Shown: positions 1 through 5,240 of the stretch, piece by piece
Layout of the letters: the number at the start of each line of letters is the position of its first letter
Position numbering within the stretch: position 1 is the first letter of the stretch
Source of the DNA: Woeseiaceae bacterium
GTDB taxonomy: Bacteria > Pseudomonadota > Gammaproteobacteria > Steroidobacterales > Woeseiaceae
Assembly: GCA_002715745.1 (NCBI GenBank)
Contig: PBAE01000005.1
Location: 62,027 to 67,266 of the forward strand
Length of the DNA: 5,240 nt
Reading direction: 5' to 3'
Program-made: the position numbers and the translations under genes
Notes under the pieces: model-generated
What the model saw: only the letters and a program-made list of their open reading frames with translations
Database searches by the model: none
What the model was told of the DNA's origin: nothing

Positions 1-1404
1 ATTGATGATATATATATCAATAGCGAAAAGAACTTCGCAATCGCTCTATATGCTGTTGGTATAAGGGGAGGTGCTCGCTGGGAATATTCTGATTTAGCCA
101 CTATTTTACAAGTCTTTCAAAAGGATAATGATAGATGGAAAATCATAAGCCATATTGAAAGTTTTAAACTGGATAATAATATTGTAAGTAAACCTCCAGA
201 GAGTGTTCCTAATAGGAGAGCGCCATTTACATTTGATTTTGTGTATCCCGTAAAAGATTTAAAAAGAGCGATTGAATTTTACACTCCGCTTTTGGGTATA
301 CCAGAAATAATAACTTCAACAAAAGCTTCTTTTAGAGTCAGAGACTCGTACTTCGAGCTTGACTCACAACCTATTGACGAAAGAATAAAAATTATCGATG
401 GCAATGCAAATGGGTATGCCGTAATAAATGTTGATTCGCTGAATAAAATCAAAAATCAGATAGATAAATCGCTGAATGCGGATCTGAAAATTATCCCCTG
501 TGAAGGAAATCATTGCCTTGTCACAGAGGATTTATCTGGAAATATTACTGTTTGGAGAGAACGTAATCCGATAGCAACATCTAAATCAATTCCAGAGATT
601 GTAGAACCTAAAATTAGAGATTCTTCCAGAATTTATGCTAAATCCAAAGAAGCGTTGACTGCTTGGGCTGAGAATAACAGTTCTAAATTAATACAAATGC
701 AGGCAAGTAATGCACTCTGGATTGATGATGCTTTCGGAATAGCAAAAGGATCTAAAGAGATTGAGCATGCTCTGATGTCGAGATGGAAAGTTTTTGATCG
801 AGGGTTAAATGGAATTGATGCTAACTTGACAATACAAAACTTCAAAAGTATAAGAATGTACAATCATTTTTTATCGTATCTTGAAATATCAGTTGAAATG
901 AAGACTAATCCGAAAGGTAGTTACGATTTTTTTCTGATGCAAGTATGGAATGAGAATGATGAGGATCTAAAACTTCACAGCACCTTTATCGCTGAAAAAC
1001 GAAGATCAAAAAATATGCCAGTAAACAGCATGGATTATACTGCTTATCCTGTTCATGATCTCGGAAAAGATGGAAGGTATTATAAAAATTTATTTGGTTC
1101 TGAGCCCTACAGAGATGACAATTGGTTTGGATTTTGGTCAACAACGAGTGTTTTTGGTTTAGTTGGACCATTGAGCAATGATTCCTGGCAACCTGTGCCT
1201 CATAAAGGCAATGGTTACGCAGATCTTTCTATTCGCTCAGCTGATGAAGTTTACGAATATCTTAAAAATAGGAGATCAATTTTCCCAGTCGTGGAAGGAA
1301 TTGGTGATACTTCAGGCATTGATCCTCAACCCGGGTATAATCAAATTCTAGCTGTAGACAGTGAGGGTAATTTAATCAATTTTAGTCATTATCTGGAGTA
1401 CTGA
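1..1404 (+). CDS. Tandem SnoaL-like/VOC (glyoxalase-like) repeat protein, 5' end outside the window
   Basis: The frame is open from base 1 to the TGA at 1402-1404, giving 467 residues with no start inside the window. The GTG at 241 lies inside a conserved beta-strand and is not the start. Residues 1 to about 58 look like the C-terminal half of a SnoaL/DUF4440-type NTF2-like domain (QVFQKDNDRWKIISHIES, 37-54). Residues about 76-190 resemble a VOC/glyoxalase module (YPVKDL at 82-87, ending GNITVWRE). Residues about 208-338 resemble a second SnoaL-like domain (QVWNENDEDLKL from 314). Residues about 343-467 are a second VOC module (YPVHDL at 349-354, DSEGNLINF near the end). The protein thus appears to be a duplicated SnoaL-VOC unit. 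VOC proteins include metal-dependent lyases, dioxygenases and non-catalytic binding proteins. The usual His/Glu ligands look mostly absent here, so I assign no reaction. No membrane segment is visible. It converges on glmS. The fold assignment is moderately sure; the function is unknown. Confidence 0.8.
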   Translation: MDDIYINSEKNFAIALYAVGIRGGARWEYSDLATILQVFQKDNDRWKIISHIESFKLDNNIVSKPPESVPNRRAPFTFDFVYPVKDLKRAIEFYTPLLGIPEIITSTKASFRVRDSYFELDSQPIDERIKIIDGNANGYAVINVDSLNKIKNQIDKSLNADLKIIPCEGNHCLVTEDLSGNITVWRERNPIATSKSIPEIVEPKIRDSSRIYAKSKEALTAWAENNSSKLIQMQASNALWIDDAFGIAKGSKEIEHALMSRWKVFDRGLNGIDANLTIQNFKSIRMYNHFLSYLEISVEMKTNPKGSYDFFLMQVWNENDEDLKLHSTFIAEKRRSKNMPVNSMDYTAYPVHDLGKDGRYYKNLFGSEPYRDDNWFGFWSTTSVFGLVGPLSNDSWQPVPHKGNGYADLSIRSADEVYEYLKNRRSIFPVVEGIGDTSGIDPQPGYNQILAVDSEGNLINFSHYLEY

Positions 1405-1420
1405 AGTACTCAATTATTTT
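1396..1420 (+). terminator. Possible weak intrinsic terminator after the SnoaL-VOC gene
   Basis: A perfect 6-bp stem, GAGTAC (1396-1401) with GTACTC (1406-1411), encloses a four-base TGAA loop and is followed by AATTATTTT. The stop codon TGA of the upstream gene forms most of the loop. The stem is short and half AT, and the T-tract is interrupted, so it would be weak. Its position right at the end of a gene that converges on glmS is the main support. Confidence 0.35.
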
Positions 1421-1451
1421 AAAGGTTAAAAGTATATGGAAATAAATTCTG

Positions 1452-1472
1452 AAAATAATTTACTGTTGTAAA
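1452..1472 (-). terminator. Possible weak intrinsic terminator after glmS
   Basis: Immediately after the glmS stop, the minus strand reads TTTAC-AACA-GTAAA (stem 1468-1472 with 1459-1463), followed by TTATTTT. The stem is only 5 bp with a single G-C pair, so this is a marginal candidate. A further AT-only inverted repeat, TTTTAA-AGG-TTAAAA, lies at 1417-1431. Nothing stronger is visible in this 68-nt convergent gap, so termination may also depend on Rho or on the opposing transcript. Confidence 0.25.
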
Positions 1473-3305
1473 CTACTCCACAGTTACTGATTTAGCTAAA
1501 TTTCGTGGTTGATCAATATCAGTGCCCTTAATAACAGCAACATGATATGCAAGGAGTTGTAGTGGTATGGAATATAGGATGGGACCTTGAAATTCTTTTA
1601 TTGCAACAGGCATGACACTGTTATGAGTCACTTCATCGTCAACAAATGAAACTCTTGGATCAGTAAAAACATATAATTCTCCACCTCTTGCTTTAACTTC
1701 TTGCAAATTACTTTTAAGCTTTTCTAGCAATCTATCGTCTGGCGCTACAGCTACAACAGGCATATCCTCATCAACTAATGCAAGAGGTCCATGTTTAAGC
1801 TCACCGGCCGCGTAAGCTTCAGCATGAATATAGGATATTTCTTTTAATTTCAAAGCCCCCTCCATTGCCACTGGATTTTGTATTCCTCTTCCCAAGAAAA
1901 GAGCATGATATTTATTTGAAAAATTCTTTGCTAGCTCCTTAATATCCTCATCTAATGCCAGAATTTGGTCAATCAGAGTTGGCAACTCGAGTAATTGATT
2001 GACCATCTCTATTTCACGGTCTTGATCCAGGCCATAACGCCTTGCAATTACAATTGTTAGAAGAGATAGTGCGGTTAATTGAGTTGTGAATGCTTTGGTT
2101 GATGCCACGCCAATTTCTGGGCCAGCTTTTGTCAACAATACTAACTCAGCTTCTCTAACCATTGTGCTTTCTGGGACGTTACAAATGACAAGCGTAGATA
2201 TGTATTTAGCTTTTTTTGCCGCCCTCAATGCAGCCAAGGTATCGGCCGTTTCACCAGATTGACTTATAGCTATGAATAATGTGTTCTCCATCACTACTGG
2301 ATTTCTGTATCGATATTCACTGGCAATTTCAACTCTACATGGTATTTGGCATATGCTTTCTATCCAATGCTTTGCAATTAATCCAGCATGATAACTGGTT
2401 CCACATGCGACAATGTGAACACTTCGAGCTTTATCAAAAACAGTTTCTGCATCAGGACCGAAGGCATTCTGTAAAACTCGTCCATCGGCTATTCTCTGGT
2501 CGAGTGTATTTCCAACAGCACTTGATTGTTCATAAATTTCTTTCAGCATGAAGTGATCAAAACTACCTTTTTCAGCTGCGTCTGAAGATAATCGGCTTCG
2601 TGAGATTTTCCTTGTAACTTCGATGCCTTCTTCGTCAAAAATTTGTATGCTATTTTTCCCAACAACAGCAATATCACCCTCTTCTAAGAACATGAACTGA
2701 TTTGTTTCAGGTAACAACGCAGCGATATCGGATGCAATGAAATTCTCATTTTTACCGATACCAATAACAACAGGACAGCCAGACCTTGCAACAATAATTT
2801 TATCAGGCTCGAGAGTACATATTAGTGCAAGAGCGAAGGCACCTTCTAGTTCTTTAATTGTTTCTCTGAAAGACTCAAGAAGATTTTTTTGTTCACCAAA
2901 ATGACTGTGAATCCTATGAATGACTACTTCGGTATCTGTATCTGATGAAAATGTGTAACCTTGATCAAGAAGCCTGTCTTTAATTTGGAGATAATTTTCG
3001 ATAATGCCATTATGTACAATTGCAAAATCAGGATCCGAGATGTGAGGATGAGCATTCTTCTCTGATGGAACACCATGTGTTGCCCATCGAGTATGGGAAA
3101 TTCCTACTTGTCCCTCAAGTTTTCGGCTATCGAGAGCTTCCTGCAGCCTCATCACTTTTCCAGCTCGGCGCAATCTTTCAATATTATTCTTTGTAATAAC
3201 GGCGAGTCCCGCTGAGTCATATCCTCTGTATTCAAGCCTTCTCAGACCTTCCATGAGGATCCCATCTACATTTCTATTACTTATTGCACCAACAATTCCA
3301 CACAT
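1473..3305 (-). CDS. glmS: Glutamine-fructose-6-phosphate aminotransferase (isomerizing), GlmS
   Basis: GlmS converts fructose-6-phosphate and glutamine to glucosamine-6-phosphate and glutamate, the first committed step of cytoplasmic amino-sugar synthesis. The 610-residue product is full length (E. coli GlmS has 609). It opens MCGIVGA, where Cys2 becomes the N-terminal nucleophile of the class II glutaminase domain (about 2-240) once Met is removed; this fixes the ATG start. Glutaminase motifs include RWATHG (73-78), HNG (98-100) and DTDTE (122-126). Two SIS sugar-isomerase domains follow. The first has ACGTSYHAG (300-308), SQSGETADT (348-356) and ASTKAFTTQL (401-410). The second has LGRG (471-474), Glu489 in KEISYIHAEAY and His505 in ELKHGP. 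The C-terminus carries the hallmark DQPRNLAKSVTVE with the sugar-binding Lys605. No key residue is missing. The stop is TAG. It follows glmU by 27 nt, almost certainly on the same transcript. A weak Shine-Dalgarno-like AAGAG lies at 3318-3322, 12 nt before the ATG. Confidence 0.98.
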   Translation of the reverse strand: MCGIVGAISNRNVDGILMEGLRRLEYRGYDSAGLAVITKNNIERLRRAGKVMRLQEALDSRKLEGQVGISHTRWATHGVPSEKNAHPHISDPDFAIVHNGIIENYLQIKDRLLDQGYTFSSDTDTEVVIHRIHSHFGEQKNLLESFRETIKELEGAFALALICTLEPDKIIVARSGCPVVIGIGKNENFIASDIAALLPETNQFMFLEEGDIAVVGKNSIQIFDEEGIEVTRKISRSRLSSDAAEKGSFDHFMLKEIYEQSSAVGNTLDQRIADGRVLQNAFGPDAETVFDKARSVHIVACGTSYHAGLIAKHWIESICQIPCRVEIASEYRYRNPVVMENTLFIAISQSGETADTLAALRAAKKAKYISTLVICNVPESTMVREAELVLLTKAGPEIGVASTKAFTTQLTALSLLTIVIARRYGLDQDREIEMVNQLLELPTLIDQILALDEDIKELAKNFSNKYHALFLGRGIQNPVAMEGALKLKEISYIHAEAYAAGELKHGPLALVDEDMPVVAVAPDDRLLEKLKSNLQEVKARGGELYVFTDPRVSFVDDEVTHNSVMPVAIKEFQGPILYSIPLQLLAYHVAVIKGTDIDQPRNLAKSVTVE

Positions 3306-3332
3306 AATTAATATCGTCTCTTAAGGTTGCTG

Positions 3333-4685
3333 CTATTTTTTTGGTCGTTTCCAATTTTCAATTGTACTTTGAGATGATCTTTCTAAAGTTAGTTTTTGAT
3401 CATCAGCGTCTTTGGTCAACGTCGATCCTGCTCCAACGGTGGCACCTTTTCCAATGACGATTGGTGCGACTAGCTCAACACCTGAACCAATAAAGACATC
3501 ATCTTTTATTTCTGTTTTGTGTTTATTTGCTCCATCGTAATTACATGTAATAGTTCCAGCACCGATATTTACATTCTTTCCGACTGCTGTATCACCAATG
3601 TAACTAAGATGATTAACTTTACTAAAATCATCAATTACAGCTTTTTTGATTTCAACGAAGTTACCAATTTTTACATTATTTTTAAGATCAGTGCCTGGTC
3701 TTATTCGCGCAAAAGGTCCGATTTCTGAGTCAGAACCAATAGAGGCGTCAGATATATGTGAATTTGCATGTATTGTTGTATTGTCTCCAATTGAAGAATC
3801 AGAGATGTATGTGTTGGGTCCAATTATGACATTGTTTCCCAATTCTACTTTTCCTTCGAATACAACATTCACATCAACATAGACGTCCTCACCATGCTTC
3901 AGTGATCCTCTTATATCAATTCTTGATGGATCCATTAAAGTTAATCCCGCCTCCATATGCTGGTTTGCTAGCTTTTTTTGAAGCAGTCTCTCAGCTTTCG
4001 CTAATTCTGACTTATCATTAATACCCATAGATTCTTCCCAAATCTTTGATTTATGCCCATGAATCGCAATCTCGTCTTTTACTGCAAGGCTTACGATATC
4101 CGTAAGATAATACTCTTGTTTTTTATTATCGTTTTTTAATTTATTCAGCCAAGTTTTCATTTGGTCGGCCCTGCAACACATTATACCCATATTTATCTCA
4201 TTGATCTTTCTGACTTTTTCATCTGCATCACTTTCTTCAATAATTCCAATAATACGATTTTCCTCTCTTATTATTCGACCATAACCGGATCCATCAGGAA
4301 CAATGGCAGTAAGTAGTTCAAGCTCATTGCTTGTATTATTTACCAATGGCTCTAGTGCTTCAGAGGATATCAATGGTACATCACCATACAGTATAAGTAC
4401 CCTGTCCTGATCTGGAACAGAACCTATTGCTTGCTTAACCGCATGCCCTGTTCCTAGTTGCTCTGTCTGATGAGCCCATTCTATGTCCTTATCGTGTTTG
4501 AAAGAATCTTGGACTTGATCGCTACCATGTCCATAAACAATGATTATGCTTGATGGCTTGAGCTCTCTCGCATTCAATAATACATGTTCAAGCAGAGGCC
4601 TGCCTGCCAGTGGCTGCATGACCTTTGGTAATTTGGATCTCATTCTTGTGCCTTTTCCAGCGGCGAGAATAATAATGCTCAACAT
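3333..4685 (-). CDS. glmU: Bifunctional UDP-GlcNAc pyrophosphorylase / glucosamine-1-phosphate N-acetyltransferase, GlmU
   Basis: GlmU acetylates glucosamine-1-phosphate with acetyl-CoA and then couples the product to UTP, giving UDP-GlcNAc in the cytoplasm. The 450 residues nearly match E. coli GlmU (456). The N-terminal nucleotidyltransferase domain (about 1-225) has LAAGKGTRM (7-15), LPK with Lys21, QLGTGHA (76-82), YGDVPL (100-105, Asp102 the likely metal ligand), GYGR (134-137), Glu149 and Asn223. A linker helix (about 225-245) leads to the left-handed beta-helix acetyltransferase domain, visible as repeated [I/V]G-x-x hexapeptides from about 252 to 425. Its expected active-site residues are present: Arg328 in RIRPG, Lys347 in NFVEIKK, His359 and Tyr362 in NHLSYIGD, Asn382 in CNYDG, Ser401 and Arg436. 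The tail WKRPKK resembles the E. coli C-terminus. The ATG at 4685 puts LAAGKG at the normal distance from the N-terminus. It is the first gene of the glmU-glmS operon and is divergent from the gene at 4864. Confidence 0.98.
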   Translation of the reverse strand: MLSIIILAAGKGTRMRSKLPKVMQPLAGRPLLEHVLLNARELKPSSIIIVYGHGSDQVQDSFKHDKDIEWAHQTEQLGTGHAVKQAIGSVPDQDRVLILYGDVPLISSEALEPLVNNTSNELELLTAIVPDGSGYGRIIREENRIIGIIEESDADEKVRKINEINMGIMCCRADQMKTWLNKLKNDNKKQEYYLTDIVSLAVKDEIAIHGHKSKIWEESMGINDKSELAKAERLLQKKLANQHMEAGLTLMDPSRIDIRGSLKHGEDVYVDVNVVFEGKVELGNNVIIGPNTYISDSSIGDNTTIHANSHISDASIGSDSEIGPFARIRPGTDLKNNVKIGNFVEIKKAVIDDFSKVNHLSYIGDTAVGKNVNIGAGTITCNYDGANKHKTEIKDDVFIGSGVELVAPIVIGKGATVGAGSTLTKDADDQKLTLERSSQSTIENWKRPKK

Positions 4686-4719
4686 ACTTAATTTCTTGTT
4701 TAATCAATAAAAAGTGACA

Positions 4720-4748
4720 AAAATATAGTTATTTTTAGCGTTTATCAA
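4720..4748 (-). promoter_or_regulatory. Candidate sigma70 promoter for glmU-glmS
   Basis: On the minus strand, TTGATA (4743-4748, 5 of 6 to the -35 consensus) is followed after 17 nt by TATTTT (4720-4725), or after 15 nt by the better TATATT (4722-4727). A transcript would start roughly 30 nt before the glmU ATG. The region is very AT-rich, so chance matches are likely and the exact -10 is uncertain. Confidence 0.4.
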
Positions 4749-4759
4749 CAAATAAATCA
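4748..4759 (+). repeat. 12-bp direct repeat, copy 1 (ACAAATAAATCA)
   Basis: This is an exact 12-base match to 4812-4823, 64 nt away on the same strand. The match ends at both edges of the 12 bases. The repeat contains TAAATCA, which also occurs at 4769-4775. The copy overlaps the last base of the candidate glmU -35 box. It could be a regulator binding site or a chance match in AT-rich DNA. Confidence 0.5.
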
Positions 4760-4771
4760 TACACTTATTAA

Positions 4772-4783
4772 ATCATGCATGAT
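4772..4783. promoter_or_regulatory. 12-bp perfect palindrome, candidate operator
   Basis: ATCATGCATGAT is perfectly self-complementary over 12 bases. It lies in the divergent intergenic region, 24 bp beyond the candidate glmU -35 box (4743-4748) and about 80 bp before the start of the M14 peptidase gene. Perfect symmetry without a loop fits a dimeric regulator's site better than an RNA hairpin. No known operator consensus is recognised with certainty. Confidence 0.35.
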
Positions 4784-4802
4784 ATTTCTGATAATACAAA
4801 TA

Positions 4803-4830
4803 TTGTTATTTACAAATAAATCAGGATACT
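4803..4830 (+). promoter_or_regulatory. Candidate promoter for the M14 peptidase gene
   Basis: TTGTTA (4803-4808) and GATACT (4825-4830), 16 nt apart, each match the sigma70 consensus at 4 of 6 positions. An alternative -10, GATAAT preceded by T (4790-4795), is closer to consensus but has no good -35 at normal spacing. The second direct-repeat copy (4812-4823) sits in the spacer of the first candidate. This is weak evidence. Confidence 0.25.
4812..4823 (+). repeat. 12-bp direct repeat, copy 2 (ACAAATAAATCA)
   Basis: This is the exact copy of 4748-4759, in the same orientation. It lies between the candidate -35 and -10 boxes upstream of the gene at 4864. With the third TAAATCA at 4769-4775, it makes a set of three TAAATCA boxes in the 178-nt divergent region. 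Confidence 0.5.
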
Positions 4831-4863
4831 TTGTAGTTAAGTTTAAATGAAAGAAAACACACT

Positions 4864-5240
4864 ATGAAAATACTCAACAAAAAATTTGTCCTAAGCATAT
4901 CCATAATTTTCTTCTGGCAAGCATCCCATGCATACGAAATGCAGGAAATTGACAGAGAAATGTTCCCTCAAAACATCACGTATAAAACTAATATACCAAC
5001 TCCCGAGTCATTTTTAGGCAGAAAGCTTGGGAGTGCACCCGTAAGACATCATGAGTTGGTTGAGTACCTTAGAATGATTGCAAACTTATCAAATCGATTA
5101 ACAGTGGAAACAATTGGATACTCTCATGAGAGAAGGCCAATATTATTTGTTGTCGCGACTTCTGAGTCCAATCAAAATGAAATCGAAGGGATAAAAAAAG
5201 AGCATATTAATCTGACAAATCGCGATCTGAATCAACCGAT
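4864..5240 (+). CDS. Secreted M14-type zinc carboxypeptidase-like protein, 3' end outside the window
   Basis: The frame is open from ATG 4864 to the right edge, giving 125 residues plus two bases. The start has a weak GAAAG Shine-Dalgarno-like element at 4849-4853, and an in-frame stop at 4834-4836 limits upstream alternatives. Residues 1-23 form a signal peptide: basic MKILNKK, hydrophobic FVLSISIIFF, then ASHA before a probable cleavage ahead of Tyr24. The product is thus probably periplasmic or exported. Residues about 44-100 match the start of M14 carboxypeptidase-like proteins: IPTPESFLG, then RHHELVEYLRMIA, then the strand VETIGYSHERRPILFVVATS. That last stretch corresponds to the family's conserved E-x-x-G-x-S/T-x-E-G-R-P segment, here with Arg in place of the usual Gly before RP. 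The zinc-binding HxxE and the catalytic Glu would lie beyond the window, so activity cannot be judged. The gene is divergent from glmU. Confidence 0.85.
   Translation, partial: MKILNKKFVLSISIIFFWQASHAYEMQEIDREMFPQNITYKTNIPTPESFLGRKLGSAPVRHHELVEYLRMIANLSNRLTVETIGYSHERRPILFVVATSESNQNEIEGIKKEHINLTNRDLNQP

Noticed and set aside
1..21. Near-palindromic AT run at the left edge (ATTGAT...ATCAAT)
   Set aside because: It lies within the open coding frame, is imperfect, and is well explained by AT-rich codons for Asp, Ile, Tyr and Asn.
633..863. Minus-strand open frame of 76 codons inside the SnoaL-VOC gene
   Set aside because: It lies wholly inside a well-supported gene on the other strand, and its translation shows no recognisable domain.
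986..1171. Minus-strand open frame of 61 codons inside the SnoaL-VOC gene
   Set aside because: It is antisense to the conserved second SnoaL-like and VOC modules, with no protein features or start signals of its own.
2279..2551. Plus-strand open frame of 90 codons antisense to glmS
   Set aside because: It is antisense to the conserved first SIS domain of GlmS. The Cys- and His-rich translation looks like a shadow of coding sequence.
3306..3332. Possible riboswitch or ribozyme ahead of glmS
   Set aside because: The gap is only 27 nt, far too short for the glmS ribozyme, and no stable stem is visible.
3519..3882. Two overlapping plus-strand open frames antisense to glmU
   Set aside because: They mirror the hexapeptide repeats of the GlmU beta-helix. 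The repetitive look comes from the opposite strand.
1..5240. Defence system, prophage, insertion sequence or CRISPR array
   Set aside because: No transposase, integrase, nuclease or phage gene, no terminal inverted repeats and no regularly spaced repeats are visible on either strand.

Overview
The window is AT-rich chromosomal DNA with tight bacterial gene packing. It holds four protein-coding genes, two complete and two cut by the window edges. The most recognisable part is a minus-strand glmU-glmS operon, which makes UDP-N-acetylglucosamine for peptidoglycan and, in Gram-negatives, lipopolysaccharide. The glmU-glmS order, the E. coli-like GlmU and GlmS sequences, the lack of any room for a glmS ribozyme and the low GC point to a Gram-negative proteobacterium. 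An AT-rich, possibly marine gammaproteobacterium is the best guess, but this rests on remembered family resemblance, not on a search.

Layout: 1-1404 (+) is the 3' part of a gene whose reading frame is open to the left edge. Its product looks like two tandem copies of a [SnoaL/NTF2-like fold + VOC/glyoxalase-like fold] unit. Bases 1405-1472 are a short convergent gap with small AT-rich inverted repeats that may act as weak terminators. Bases 1473-3305 (-) are glmS (610 aa, complete) and 3333-4685 (-) are glmU (450 aa, complete), separated by 27 nt and transcribed glmU then glmS. Bases 4686-4863 are a divergent intergenic region of 178 nt with candidate promoters for both sides, a perfect 12-bp palindrome, a perfect 12-bp direct repeat and three copies of TAAATCA. 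From 4864 (+) to the right edge is the start of a secreted M14-type zinc carboxypeptidase-like protein with a clear signal peptide.

GlmS makes glucosamine-6-phosphate. GlmM (not in this window) converts it to glucosamine-1-phosphate, and GlmU acetylates and uridylylates that to UDP-GlcNAc. The two flanking genes have no evident link to this pathway. I see no tRNA, rRNA, CRISPR array, insertion sequence or phage feature, and no convincing evidence of a new multi-gene system. The most unusual items are the duplicated SnoaL-VOC protein with apparently degenerate metal sites and the structured divergent control region.
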